Shown piece by piece: positions 35,274 to 43,881 of a stretch of DNA of 64,000 nt. A program made the translations under genes and the position numbers. The stretch spans positions 23,555-87,554 of the forward strand of contig CAZABP010000016.1 in NCBI GenBank assembly GCA_964483245.1, read 5' to 3'. Each line of letters opens with the position of its first letter. The first letter of the stretch is position 1. The stretch is from CAZABP01 sp964483245. GTDB lineage: Bacteria > Planctomycetota > UBA1135 > UBA2386. The notes under the pieces were generated by a model. That model worked only from the letters and a program-made list of their open reading frames with translations. It did not search any database and had not been told where the DNA came from.

Positions 35274-36311
35274 GTGCGCGTCGACGAGTTCCACTACGAC
35301 CTGCCGCCGGAGGCGATCGCGCGGTCGCCGGCGGAGCCGCGAGACGCGGCGAGGCTGCTCGTGTTCGACCGTGGCAGCGACCGCGTCGAGCACGCGCAGG
35401 TGCGCGACCTGCCGGAGTTCCTCCGCCGTGGCGACCTGCTGGTCGTGAACGACACGCGGGTCCTCCCGCACCGGCTGATCGGGCGGCGCAGCAGCGGCGG
35501 CCGCGTCGAACTGCTGCTGCTCGCGCGCCAGGGGGAGGAGGCCGAAGGGCTCGCGAAGCCGGCGCGCAAGCTGCGGCTCGGAGAGCCGGTCTGGCTCGAA
35601 CAGGGCGCGCTGCAGGCGGTGCCGCTGGAGAACCTCGGTGCGGGCCGCTTCCGGTTCCGGCTCGCAGCCCGCGATGGCGACATCGACGGCACGATCGAGC
35701 GCATCGGCCGGGCGCCGCTGCCGCCGTACATCCCGCGCGCCGACAGCGACGATCCGGCGGTCGACCGCGAGCGCTACCAGACCCTGTTCGCGCGCCATCC
35801 GGGCGCCGTGGCGGCGCCGACGGCGGGGCTGCACTTCACGCCGGAGATCCTCGCCCGGCTCGACGCGGCCGGTGTGTCCCGCGCGAGTGTGACGCTGCAC
35901 GTCGGCGAGGGGACTTTCGCGCCGGTCCGGGTCGACGACGTCGAGCGGCACGAGATGCATGCCGAGTCCTACGTGCTGCCGCCGGAGACCGCGACCGCGG
36001 TTGCGCAGACGCGCGCTGCCGGGGGGCGCGTCGTCGCGGTCGGCACGACCAGCGCGCGGGTGCTCGAACACTGTGCGACGGCCGCGCGGACGGTCACGGC
36101 CGGCGCCGGTGAGACGGCGCTGTTCCTGTATCCGGGGCGGCCGGTCCGCGTCGTGGACGCGTTGCTGACGAACTTCCACCTGCCCGGCTCGACGCTGCTG
36201 ATGTTGGTCGCGACGCTGACCGGCACGGAGAAGTTGATGGCGCTGTACCGCGAGGCGGTCGCGCGCGAATACCGGTTCTATTCGTACGGCGACGCGATGC
36301 TGGTGCTGTAG
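35274..36311 (+). CDS. queA: S-adenosylmethionine:tRNA ribosyltransferase-isomerase
   Basis: A 345-residue protein starting at GTG (VRVDEFHYDLPPEAIARSPA). Family motifs are LLVVNDTRVLPHRLIG, PPYIPRADSDDPAVDRERYQ, GAVAAPTAGLHFTPE, VTLHVGEGTFAPVR, HEMHAESY and LLTNFHLPGSTLLMLV. QueA adds the epoxycyclopentane ring to preQ1 in tRNA. Its pathway partner queG lies 3 kb downstream, on the opposite strand. An upstream extension to 35163 lacks similarity. Confidence 0.96.
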   Translation: MRVDEFHYDLPPEAIARSPAEPRDAARLLVFDRGSDRVEHAQVRDLPEFLRRGDLLVVNDTRVLPHRLIGRRSSGGRVELLLLARQGEEAEGLAKPARKLRLGEPVWLEQGALQAVPLENLGAGRFRFRLAARDGDIDGTIERIGRAPLPPYIPRADSDDPAVDRERYQTLFARHPGAVAAPTAGLHFTPEILARLDAAGVSRASVTLHVGEGTFAPVRVDDVERHEMHAESYVLPPETATAVAQTRAAGGRVVAVGTTSARVLEHCATAARTVTAGAGETALFLYPGRPVRVVDALLTNFHLPGSTLLMLVATLTGTEKLMALYREAVAREYRFYSYGDAMLVL

Positions 36312-36320
36312 TCGCGCGCG

Positions 36321-37571
36321 CTATCGCCGCTTGGTGCGCGCTGACCGGTCCAGTTTGCGCACGACGGCGAGCCGGCGGCGCAGCTCGTCGTCGGTGTCGA
36401 GCGAGTAGCTGCGCCCGTGGCCGATGCCGTCGCGCAGCAGCTTGGTCAAGCTGTCGGCGAGGTCGGTCAGCTGCGTGCGCGCCGGTTTCGCGACGTCGTC
36501 GAACAGACCGAGCACGACGCAACGCTCGTCCGGGTCGTACTCCCAGAAGCCGCGGATCCCGCCGCCGGCGAGCACCGGCCGCAGCGCGGCGTTGGCGGAG
36601 TCGGACAACGGGACCTCCTTCTTGCTGCCCCAACCGGGCAACCGCAACGTGTGGAACTCCGGCTCGACGAACCGCGCGAGCCCGTCCTGCAGCGCCGTCA
36701 GGTTGTCGGCGAACGGCAGCAGCGCGCAGGCCTCGGTGGCTGCGGCCCGGTCGGCGGCTCCGCGCGTCGCTGCAGCGAGCTGCAGGCCTTGCTCTCCTTC
36801 GACCTGGACCTCGCTCAGCCCGAGGCTCGCGGCGGCCGCGGCTGCGTCGCGCTTGCCGATCCCCGCCCACGCGGCGAACGCGTCGACCGAGGCGACGCCG
36901 GCTGCGCGGAAGAACCGCGCCGCGAGCTCGCGCCGGACGTCGGCCGGATCGCGCGACGCGCAGTCGCGCGCGGCCGGCTGCCAGCGATAGCGCTCGCTGT
37001 CCAGGCGTCCATCGATCGGCGTGCGCTCGATGCGGCCGGCGAACTCGAGCTGGCGCAGCGCCGGCGGCAGCGGCGACGACACACCGACCTTCTTGCCCGC
37101 GTCGCCGAGGCTGCGGATGGCGTTCGCCGGCAGTGCGCGGCGCAGCCCGTCCGTCGACTGCGGGCCGTGCTGCTGCAGCGCCGCCAACACCTGTTGGCCC
37201 AGCTTGGCCAGCTCGCCCGGCCGGATCCCGGCCTTCTTCGCGTCCCGCTCATCGCGCGTCGCCGACAGCTCGCGGGCGATCTGCAGCGCGAGGTCGCGGT
37301 CCTCGTCCGGGACGACGTAGATGCAGCCGCGGACCGACGGACTGACGCGGACGGCGCCGCTGCGCACGGCGGCGTCGAGCTTCGCCCGTGTCATTCCGGG
37401 GCAGCGCGCCCACAGGGCGATGTATGCCTCGGTTCCGCCGAGCGTGCGGACCCAGCCGTGATCGGTGAGGGCACGCGGAACCGGCCGGCTGCGCGGTGGG
37501 GGGAAGCCCTGTGCGCGGATGCGCAGCGCGTTCGCGTCGGCACGCGAGAGCGAGGTCGTCGGCGGCATCAC
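36321..37571 (-). CDS. Winged-helix DNA-binding protein, AlkZ/YcaQ-like
   Basis: A 416-residue protein. The N-terminus (LSRADANALRIRAQGFPPPR) and the repeated winged-helix units (GMTRAKLDAAVRSGAVRV, VLAALQQHGPQSTDGLRRAL, LRQLEFAGRIERTPIDGRLD) match the HTH_42 family that includes DNA glycosylases AlkZ and YcaQ, which excise alkylated or cross-linked bases. The catalytic QxQ/QxD motif was not located, so activity is uncertain. It converges with queA, 9 bp between stops. Confidence 0.6.
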   Translation of the reverse strand: MMPPTTSLSRADANALRIRAQGFPPPRSRPVPRALTDHGWVRTLGGTEAYIALWARCPGMTRAKLDAAVRSGAVRVSPSVRGCIYVVPDEDRDLALQIARELSATRDERDAKKAGIRPGELAKLGQQVLAALQQHGPQSTDGLRRALPANAIRSLGDAGKKVGVSSPLPPALRQLEFAGRIERTPIDGRLDSERYRWQPAARDCASRDPADVRRELAARFFRAAGVASVDAFAAWAGIGKRDAAAAAASLGLSEVQVEGEQGLQLAAATRGAADRAAATEACALLPFADNLTALQDGLARFVEPEFHTLRLPGWGSKKEVPLSDSANAALRPVLAGGGIRGFWEYDPDERCVVLGLFDDVAKPARTQLTDLADSLTKLLRDGIGHGRSYSLDTDDELRRRLAVVRKLDRSARTKRR

Positions 37572-37602
37572 GGCCGAGCCTACCCGGGCGCAGGCCGGAG
37601 GT

Positions 37603-38208
37603 TCAGCCTTCGATCGCAGCCCGCAGCTCGGCCGCCGCGGCGCGCGGATCGGGCGCGGCGAGGATCGCGCTGGTCACCGCGATCCGGCGCGCACCCTCGG
37701 CGTGCAGCAGGCGCGCCCGTTCCGACGTGATCCCGCCGATCGCGTAGACCGGGAGCCGCGCGGCGGCGAACCCGCGCGCACGCAGCTCCGGCGTGAGTCC
37801 CTGCGTGTACCCCTTCGTCGCCGTTGCGAAGCAGGGGCCGAAGCCGGCGTAGTCGGCCCCGGCCGCAACGGCCGCCGCGAGCTGCGCCGGGTCGTGCGTG
37901 CTGACGCCGAGCAGCCGGTCCGGTCCGAGCAGTGCGCGTGCCTGCGCGGCCGGCAGGTCCGTCTGGCCGACGTGTGCGCCGGCGGCGCCGCTGCGGAGCG
38001 CGAGTTCGACGTCGTCGTTGACGACGACCGGCACGTGCTGCGCGGTGCAGATCGACAGGCAGCGCTGTAGACCCGGTTCGTCCCGCTGCGGCACGCGCCA
38101 CTGCACGAGGCCGACTCCGCCGGCGATAGCCTGCTGCAGCACGTGCCAGGGATCCCCCGTGCACAGCTCCGGCGTGAACAGCAGGTACAGCGCGGGCCAA
38201 CGTTCCAT
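37603..38208 (-). CDS. thiE: Thiamine-phosphate synthase
   Basis: A 201-residue (beta-alpha)8 barrel. Motifs: ALYLLFTPELC at the start, VQWRVPQRDEPG, VVVNDDVELALRSGAAGAHV with GQTDLP, DYAGFGPCFATATK and VYAIGGITSERA. It joins the thiazole and pyrimidine moieties into thiamine phosphate. It is somewhat short and may be a TenI-like paralogue, but the GQTDLP and TATK elements are kept. No other thi genes are near. Confidence 0.82.
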   Translation of the reverse strand: MERWPALYLLFTPELCTGDPWHVLQQAIAGGVGLVQWRVPQRDEPGLQRCLSICTAQHVPVVVNDDVELALRSGAAGAHVGQTDLPAAQARALLGPDRLLGVSTHDPAQLAAAVAAGADYAGFGPCFATATKGYTQGLTPELRARGFAAARLPVYAIGGITSERARLLHAEGARRIAVTSAILAAPDPRAAAAELRAAIEG

Positions 38209-38230
38209 CGCCGAAGGGGCTATCTATAGT
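38202..38230 (+). promoter_or_regulatory. Possible sigma70-type promoter just before a membrane-protein gene
   Basis: TATAGT (38225-38230) is a good -10 match in very GC-rich surroundings. A poor -35 (TTCCAT, 38202-38207) lies 17 bp upstream. The -10 is only 8 nt from the ATG at 38239, which would give a leaderless or nearly leaderless mRNA. Confidence 0.3.
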
Positions 38231-38238
38231 TTGCGCGC

Positions 38239-38802
38239 ATGTTCGAGGACTCGTTCCTCGCCAACTTGTCGATCTTCCTGGCCGGCCAGGCGGTCGCCTG
38301 GGCCTACCTGCACACCGGCCGGATCCGGCGCGGCGTCACGCTGATGCTGGCCGGGTGGATCCTCGCCGACGTCGCCCTCGTGGCGCGGTTCGCCTACGAC
38401 GGCGGTGAGCCGCTGTATCTGCTCGCGCTGACCGCGCTGCAGATCTGGTCGCTCGGCGAAGTCGCGCTGTTCTCGTTCGCGCGGTTGCGGCGGCGGCTCG
38501 GTCCGATCCGTCGCCAGCGCGAGCAGCTGTATCGCGCGGCGTTCGTGCACTACCTGCGCAACGAACTGCCGGCGGCGCAGGGGATCTGGCGCCGGTTGGT
38601 GCGGCGCGATCCGTGGGACGTGCAGTCGACGCTGATGCTGGCGACGGTGCAGGCGCGGCTGGGCCGGCGGCGGCGCGCGCGGAGTCTGTTCCGCGCGGCG
38701 CGCGGGCTCGACCGCGAGCTGCGGATGCGGGATGTGATCCGCGACGAGCTGAAGCGGTTCGCCGCCAAGGGGCGGCGGCCGGCGGCGCCGCGGCCGGCGT
38801 AG
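38239..38802 (+). CDS. Small membrane protein with TPR-like tail
   Basis: A 187-residue protein with three hydrophobic segments (LANLSIFLAGQAVAWAYL, GVTLMLAGWILADVALVA, YLLALTALQIWSLGEVALF). A basic cytoplasmic part follows with two TPR-like helical hairpins (YRAAFVHYLRNELPAAQGIW; STLMLATVQARLGRRRRARS) and an Arg/Ala-rich end. No known family was recognised. It is divergent from thiE with 30 bp between starts and ends at a strong hairpin. Confidence 0.6.
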   Translation: MFEDSFLANLSIFLAGQAVAWAYLHTGRIRRGVTLMLAGWILADVALVARFAYDGGEPLYLLALTALQIWSLGEVALFSFARLRRRLGPIRRQREQLYRAAFVHYLRNELPAAQGIWRRLVRRDPWDVQSTLMLATVQARLGRRRRARSLFRAARGLDRELRMRDVIRDELKRFAAKGRRPAAPRPA

Positions 38803-38814
38803 GCCGGAAAAGTC

Positions 38815-38852
38815 GCCGCCTCCGGTCCCCACGCGCGGTGACCGGAGGCGGC
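38815..38852. terminator. Strong bidirectional hairpin terminator
   Basis: GCCGCCTCCGGT (38815-38826) pairs perfectly with ACCGGAGGCGGC (38841-38852) across a 14-nt loop. It lies between two convergent genes. No T-run follows on either side. Confidence 0.6.
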
Positions 38853-38884
38853 AGGAGCAGTCAGGAACGGAAACGGGAATTCGA

Positions 38885-39070
38885 TCAGGACGCGCGGTGC
38901 TTCTTCTTCTCGAGCGCCGCGAAGAACCGCTGGCGATCGCGGTCGTCGAACAGCTTGACCTCGTGGCCACACTGCACGCAGAACGACTGCTGCACGCTCA
39001 TCAGGTAGCGCACGTAGTCGCGGCAGTGCGCGCAGTACTTCATCTCGTTGTAGTAGTTGGCCTGGTCCAT
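38885..39070 (-). CDS. Small zinc-ribbon protein
   Basis: A 61-residue protein starting MDQANYYNEMKYCAHCRDYV. Two CxxC knuckles (CAHC and CVQC) are spaced 18 residues apart, followed by a charged helical tail (DDRDRQRFFAALEKKKHRAS). This is a typical rubredoxin-like zinc ribbon of unknown role. ATG 39070 is preceded by AGGAAGAAG; an upstream ATG at 39145 would add 25 residues without zinc-ribbon similarity and is less likely. Confidence 0.65.
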   Translation of the reverse strand: MDQANYYNEMKYCAHCRDYVRYLMSVQQSFCVQCGHEVKLFDDRDRQRFFAALEKKKHRAS

Positions 39071-39254
39071 GTGCTTCTTCCTCGCGGGTGCGCTCGGTGT
39101 GTCCGCAACAGACGAAGCAACGGAACTGCCAACCGGCATGAGCACATGCGGGTCCGATGCGAGCGGCGGTTGCGCATCGGCGGCGGGATCCTGCGCTGTT
39201 GCGCAGCTGCATCACCGGGATGCGCAGACGCAACGACGTCGCAGCCGCGCAACG

Positions 39255-40373
39255 TCAGGCGCGGCCGGTGGCGTCGGCGAGCTGCGCGCGCACGGCAGGA
39301 TCCTGCTCCCGGTCCAGGGCGGCCGGCAGCGCCGGATGCCGCGGGTCGATCTGCGCGATTGCCCAGGCCGCATGCTCGCGGAGCACCGGATCCGGATCGG
39401 CGAGCGCCGCGCCGAGCGCAGGCAGCGCGGTGCCGTCGCGCAGGTTGCCGAGCACGATCGCCGCGTTGCGCCGTAGCCCCTGCCGCGTCGCGCGGCGCAT
39501 CGCTGTCCCGGTCCACTCGGTCTGCCAGGCCTGTTCGTCCAGCCCGAGCACGCCGACCAAGGTCCAGGTCTCGACGACGCGGTGCGGGCGGAGGTCGTCT
39601 GACCGTGGCTCGAGCGGACGCGCCGCGCGCCCGAACCGCGTGAACGGGCAGACCTCGAGGCAGACGTCGCAGCCGAACAGCCAATCCCCCTGGGCCGCTC
39701 GCAGCTCGCGCGGGATCGGCCCGCGCAACTCGATCGTCGTGTAGCTGAGGCAGCGGCGTGCATCGACCTGGAACGGCGCCGTGATCGCGCCGGTCGGGCA
39801 GGCATCCAGACAGCGCGTGCAGGTGCCGCAGCTGCCAGTCGACGCTGCGTCGAACGGCAGCTCGAGCGGCGTCACCACCTCGCTGAGCAGCAGGTAGGGA
39901 CCCAGGTGCGGCGAGATCACGCCGGCGGACTTGGCGAGGAATCCGATCCCGGCGCGCGCCGCGAGCGCGCGTTCGAGGACCGGCACGGCGTCCGGGCCGA
40001 TCTTCATCTGCGCCGGCGGGACGCCGAGCCGGGCCAGTCCCGCGCGCACGCGCGCGGAAGCCTTGCCGAGCGAGCGGTGGTAGTCGCGGCCGAGCGCGTA
40101 GCGGGCGATCCGGCCGCCCCCGCGCAGGCCGCCGGCGGGGCCGCCATAGTCGCGCGCCAGCGCGACCGTGGAGCGGGCACCGGGTGACCAGCGGGTCGGG
40201 TCCTGGATCCGTTCCCGGTTGCGGTGCAGGTAGTGCATCTCCCCGGCGCGCCCGGCGTCCAGCCACGCGGCGAAGTGCTCCGCGTCCTCGCCCGGGTCTG
40301 CGGGGCCGATCCGGACGAGGTCGAAGCCGGCCTCGTGCGCCAGCTCGCGGATCCGATCGCCGAGATGCGCCAT
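39255..40373 (-). CDS. queG: Epoxyqueuosine reductase
   Basis: A 372-residue protein. The cobalamin-binding N-terminal part includes AGEMHYLHRNRERIQDPTRW and YGRDYHR-like YALGRDYHRSLG. Two [4Fe-4S] motifs follow: CGTCTRCLDACPTGAI and CDVCLEVCPF. A HEAT-like C-terminus (RRNAAIVLGNLRDGTALPAL) is standard for QueG. It reduces epoxyqueuosine to queuosine in tRNA. Start at ATG 40373; the longer frame to 40610 is only the translation of an inverted-repeat element. Confidence 0.95.
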   Translation of the reverse strand: MAHLGDRIRELAHEAGFDLVRIGPADPGEDAEHFAAWLDAGRAGEMHYLHRNRERIQDPTRWSPGARSTVALARDYGGPAGGLRGGGRIARYALGRDYHRSLGKASARVRAGLARLGVPPAQMKIGPDAVPVLERALAARAGIGFLAKSAGVISPHLGPYLLLSEVVTPLELPFDAASTGSCGTCTRCLDACPTGAITAPFQVDARRCLSYTTIELRGPIPRELRAAQGDWLFGCDVCLEVCPFTRFGRAARPLEPRSDDLRPHRVVETWTLVGVLGLDEQAWQTEWTGTAMRRATRQGLRRNAAIVLGNLRDGTALPALGAALADPDPVLREHAAWAIAQIDPRHPALPAALDREQDPAVRAQLADATGRA

Positions 40374-40398
40374 CGCAGCCGGCGGAGGATAGCCGCCC

Positions 40399-40626
40399 CT
40401 AGCCACATGATCCGCGAACCCCTGCTGCGAACGGCGCAGCATCGCGCATCGCCCGCCTCCTGGCGGCGGCTTGCGCCGCCGCCGAGGCGAGCTTTGCGTC
40501 GTCAGCGCGTCAGCCGCTTCCCTGCGGCGGGGCTGAGGCCCCGCCTCGGTCGCGGCCGCCGCGCTTCCTCGCCCTGTGCGCGCTGCGACCGTTCTCGCGA
40601 CGGGCTTCACGAATCATGCGGGCTAG
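40399..40626. repeat. Inverted-repeat element, family 2 copy 1 (228 bp, CTAG-bounded)
   Basis: Begins CTAGCCACATGATCCGCGAA and ends TTCACGAATCATGCGGGCTAG, imperfect terminal inverted repeats of about 20 bp. The copy at 63676-63903 has the same length and very high identity. Internally it carries GC-rich palindromes (around CCTGGCGGCGGCTTGCGCCG and GCGGGGCTGAGGCCCCGC). No gene is encoded. It sits just upstream of queG and downstream of nothing on the other side, in an intergenic region. Confidence 0.85.
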
Positions 40627-40732
40627 CAGTGTCGCGGGACCGCCCGGCGGTTCCGGGCCGCTGTATCGATTCAAGCCGAGGGCCCGGCGATGCCGAAGGG
40701 CGCGACAGCTCCGGTCGGAGGAGCAGGCAGGC

Positions 40733-41617
40733 ATGGCAGACGCGATCCACGAGACGGCATCCCCAGCCAAGGCGCCCGCAGTCCTCGCGCCCGGTCAGTT
40801 GGTGATCCTGCGCGAGCAGGAGCTCGACTGTGACCTCGCGACTGCGATCCAACGCGTTCGCAGCAGCAGCGATACGTCGCAGAGCCGGATCCTGATCATC
40901 GCGCCGGAGCCGGAGGCTGCGGTCGCGGAAGGCCCGCGCCTGCTGCCGCCGTTCCCGACCACGGTCGGGCAGGCGGTCCGACTCGGGGAACGGGCGACGC
41001 TGGCCGCAATCGGCAGCCGCATGCTGCCGTTGCTCGGCTGCCTGGAGCGCTTCCTCGGCGAGCTGCACGAAGTCGCCGCCGAACTGCACGGCAAACCGGA
41101 CCTGCCGCGGGTCCGGCTGGCGGCGCGACACCGCAATCTCTGCGAGATCCTCGAGTGGGCGGATGCCGTGGCGAAGGATCTGCGCGCGGAGGCGGAGGGG
41201 GCCGCGTCCGGGTTCCGGACGCTGGACCTGCGGGAGCTGCTGGCCGAAGCAGCGCTGCGCGTCGAGGGGCTCTACCCACGGCTGCGGGTGCAGGTCCAGC
41301 CAGGCGGTGCGGGGTGCAGCCTGCCGGGCCGGGCCGGTGAGCTGGCCGAAGGGCTATATCTCGCGCTCGGGCTGACCGCGCTGCGGATTGGCGGCCGAGG
41401 CAGCATCACGGTCGAGCTGACCAGCGGCCGGGACGAGCTGGCCGTCCGCGTCCGCGGCCTGGGGACCGGGGTCGAGGTGGAGGACCCGGACTCGGTCGAA
41501 CGGCTGCGGCAGATCGCCTCGTCCCACCGCGCGCGGATCGTGCCGGACCTCGGCGGTGTCGACGGGACCGGGATGACGTTGGTCTTTCCGCTCGGTCCTG
41601 CCGCTGCGGCGAAGTAA
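40733..41617 (+). CDS. Degenerate histidine-kinase-like ATPase-fold protein
   Basis: A 294-residue soluble protein. Residues about 100-180 are helical and look like a dimerisation bundle without a phospho-acceptor motif. Residues about 200-290 resemble a HATPase_c fold: GELAEGLYLALGLTALRIGG stands where the N-box would be, and GLGTGVEVEDPDSVERL to GTGMTLVFPL where the G-box end would be. The Asn of the N-box and DxGxG Asp are missing, so ATP binding is doubtful. No partner is visible. It precedes a sigma-factor operon by about 155 bp. Confidence 0.45.
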   Translation: MADAIHETASPAKAPAVLAPGQLVILREQELDCDLATAIQRVRSSSDTSQSRILIIAPEPEAAVAEGPRLLPPFPTTVGQAVRLGERATLAAIGSRMLPLLGCLERFLGELHEVAAELHGKPDLPRVRLAARHRNLCEILEWADAVAKDLRAEAEGAASGFRTLDLRELLAEAALRVEGLYPRLRVQVQPGGAGCSLPGRAGELAEGLYLALGLTALRIGGRGSITVELTSGRDELAVRVRGLGTGVEVEDPDSVERLRQIASSHRARIVPDLGGVDGTGMTLVFPLGPAAAAK

Positions 41618-41772
41618 CCGGCTCTCCGCGTAACGAATCGGTCCCGATCGCGCCGGCGGACCGCGAAGGCCCGAAGGCACTTGCGGTCAGGGGTTACTAC
41701 CAGTCGGACCTCGGCTATGGGATCATCGGCGCACCCGGCGGGAACCCCCCGCAGGGCTCGTGCCGAGCCCCC

Positions 41773-42789
41773 ATGGAATCCTTCCCAGCAGAGTTCCGAT
41801 CGCAGGCCGCGCTGAGCGGACGCCTGTTGGAGCTCTGGGAGCTGACGGGGGACCAGCGCCTGCAGCGGTTGGCCGGGCGGCTGCGGCCGACGGCGGAACT
41901 GGACGACGGGCCGCTGGGGGAACAGGAATACGCCGACTGGATCAGCACGACACTGATGGACTGCTTCCATCGCGGCGGCGACCCAAAGGTGTTCGCGCTG
42001 CTGTTCGAGCTGAACCAGCCGTCGTTCCTGGCGACGATCCAGGCGAAGTTGCGGCGCTCGACGAACTGCGTGGATGCGCACGACGTGCTGCAGGAAGTCT
42101 TCCTGAACATCTACCGCTACCCGAACCGGTTCCTGGTCGAGCGGCCGGACTCGTTCCGCAGCTGGGGCCACCGGATCGTGCGCAACGCGCTGCTCAAGCA
42201 GCTCAAGGCTTCTTCGCGCGACGCGCGCGTCGCCTCGATCGATCTCGAGGACAGCGGCTCGCAGTGGGAGGATCCGCGTGCGCGCACGCCGGCGCACGTC
42301 GCCGAGGACGCGGAGAGCGCCGTGCGCGTCAACCATGCGTTCCTGCTGTACCTGAACCTGTATCTGGCGCAGTTCGAGCGTCTCACGGCGAAGGAGAAGC
42401 ACGCGCTGACGTTGGTCGAGATCGATGGCGCCACCTACAAGCAGGCGGCGGCCGCGCTCGGTCTCCGGCTCGAGAACCTGAAGATGGTGATCTTCCGCGG
42501 ACGGCGGAAGATCTTCCGCGGACTCGCCACGGTGCTCGCCGATCTCGGTGCACCGGCTGAGCTCGCCGACGTTCCCGCGACGATCGTGGCCGAGCAGCGG
42601 CCACGGACCGCGCGGACCGGTGCATCGCGTCCGCTCCCGATCTCCCTTCCCGCCGCGGCGCGTTCACTGCCGCAGCGGACTGCCTCCTCCCCGAAGTCCT
42701 CCCCCCACGTGGCGCGGCGATCCGCCGTGCCTCCTGCCCAAACCCCTCTGCCTGCTCACTCTGCCAGCGACGTAGCTACGGAAGTATGA
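41773..42789 (+). CDS. ECF-type sigma factor with long disordered C-terminus
   Basis: A 338-residue protein. After ~70 residues of N-terminal extension, region 2 appears (DAHDVLQEVFLNIYRYPNRF, SFRSWGHRIVRNALLKQLK). Region 4 spans about 205-245 (LTAKEKHALTLVEIDGATYK, then the helix-turn-helix ending VIFRGRRKIFRGL). The last ~75 residues are Pro/Ser/Arg-rich and unstructured. This length is well above a usual ECF factor (about 200). The ATG of the next gene overlaps the stop by 4 bp; that gene encodes a likely zinc-finger anti-sigma factor. Confidence 0.8.
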   Translation: MESFPAEFRSQAALSGRLLELWELTGDQRLQRLAGRLRPTAELDDGPLGEQEYADWISTTLMDCFHRGGDPKVFALLFELNQPSFLATIQAKLRRSTNCVDAHDVLQEVFLNIYRYPNRFLVERPDSFRSWGHRIVRNALLKQLKASSRDARVASIDLEDSGSQWEDPRARTPAHVAEDAESAVRVNHAFLLYLNLYLAQFERLTAKEKHALTLVEIDGATYKQAAAALGLRLENLKMVIFRGRRKIFRGLATVLADLGAPAELADVPATIVAEQRPRTARTGASRPLPISLPAAARSLPQRTASSPKSSPHVARRSAVPPAQTPLPAHSASDVATEV

Positions 42790-43880
42790 AGACGATCGAT
42801 CAAATCCGAGTCGGCTCGGATCCGTGTTTGCAGATCCAGATCGACCTCTCGGCGATGTTGGACGGCGAGCTGGACGCGGCGTCGGTGCGCCGCGTCATGG
42901 TTCACTCGGATGCCTGCCCTGCCTGCAGTGGCTTCCTGCGCGGTATCCGCAGCCAGTCACGGGCGCTCCGCAATGCCGTCGATCAGTTCGGTGCCGACAT
43001 GCTGCGGCGCGGCCGGTTGCCGAGCACGGAGGCAGAGCTCGACCGGTTCGCCTTCGCGTCGGAGCGGGCGCGGGAGCTGTGCCGGCAGCTGATCGAGAAC
43101 CGCCGCCAGCTGGCGCGGATCCTGTACGAGCTCGGGCGGGGATTCGTGTTGATGGGGATGTCGCCGAACTTCTCGCGGCAGGTCGAGCGTGAGCCGGTTC
43201 CGATTCCGGATGTCTGCATGCGGGGCCGCAATCTGCTGGATGAGGTGTCGCGGATCGCGCAGGGGCTCGATGGGGAGCCGCGGCTCGGCATGGAGTGGGT
43301 GCGCGCGCGCGATCTGTTCGAATCGAACGCGATCCGCACGCCGGCGGAGAACATGGCCAAGGGGCGCCGCCTGCTCGGCGAAGCGCTCCAGCTGCAGCCG
43401 GAGATGAACGACGCGAGGATCTACCTGGGTCACGCGCACCACATCGTCGGTGAGCGGGACCTGGCGCGGCGGGAGTTCGGCTACGTGCTCGAGCAGGCGC
43501 GGGATGCGGCAACCAGGTCGCTGGCGTTGCTGCACCTGGGCAACGTGTTCCTCGAGGAGGGGGAGTACGCGCATGCGGTGCCGTACTTCCTGGAGATCGT
43601 CGAACTCGCGCGCGGCGTCGAGGCTGCCAAGCTGCCGCGCCTGATGCGCTCTGCGGCGTACTTCAATCTCGTGCTCGCCAATGGGCTGCAGCAGCAGTTC
43701 CTCGAGATGAAGGGCTGGTTGACGGCTCTACATTCTGAGTTCCCGCATCGCCGGCGCATCATTGCCGGGGAGCTTGCGAAGCGGACCCAGCTCGCCGCGG
43801 TCCTCGCGCGACATCGCGAGGTGATCCGTGAGCTCGCGTTGGCGTTCCCGGAGTGGTTCAGTCAGGTCAAGGAGTCCTGA
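42786..43880 (+). CDS. Anti-sigma-type zinc-finger protein with TPR repeats
   Basis: A 364-residue protein. The N-terminus (LSAMLDGELDAASVRRVMVH with SDACPACSGFL) is the zf-HC2 anti-sigma motif with H-x3-C-x2-C. The rest is alpha-helical with TPR-like hairpins (AKGRRLLGEALQLQPEMNDA, HHIVGERDLARREFGYVLEQ, LLHLGNVFLEEGEYAHAVPY). No transmembrane segment is evident, so it would be a soluble anti-sigma factor. It overlaps the sigma gene by 4 bp. Confidence 0.75.
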   Translation: MKTIDQIRVGSDPCLQIQIDLSAMLDGELDAASVRRVMVHSDACPACSGFLRGIRSQSRALRNAVDQFGADMLRRGRLPSTEAELDRFAFASERARELCRQLIENRRQLARILYELGRGFVLMGMSPNFSRQVEREPVPIPDVCMRGRNLLDEVSRIAQGLDGEPRLGMEWVRARDLFESNAIRTPAENMAKGRRLLGEALQLQPEMNDARIYLGHAHHIVGERDLARREFGYVLEQARDAATRSLALLHLGNVFLEEGEYAHAVPYFLEIVELARGVEAAKLPRLMRSAAYFNLVLANGLQQQFLEMKGWLTALHSEFPHRRRIIAGELAKRTQLAAVLARHREVIRELALAFPEWFSQVKES

Positions 43881-43881
43881 G

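Noticed and set aside
40374..40610. An in-frame extension of queG up to 40610
   Set aside because: The extra 79 residues are only the translation of the family 2 repeat (the same peptide appears at 63669-63887, where there is no queG); QueG similarity starts at ATG 40373.
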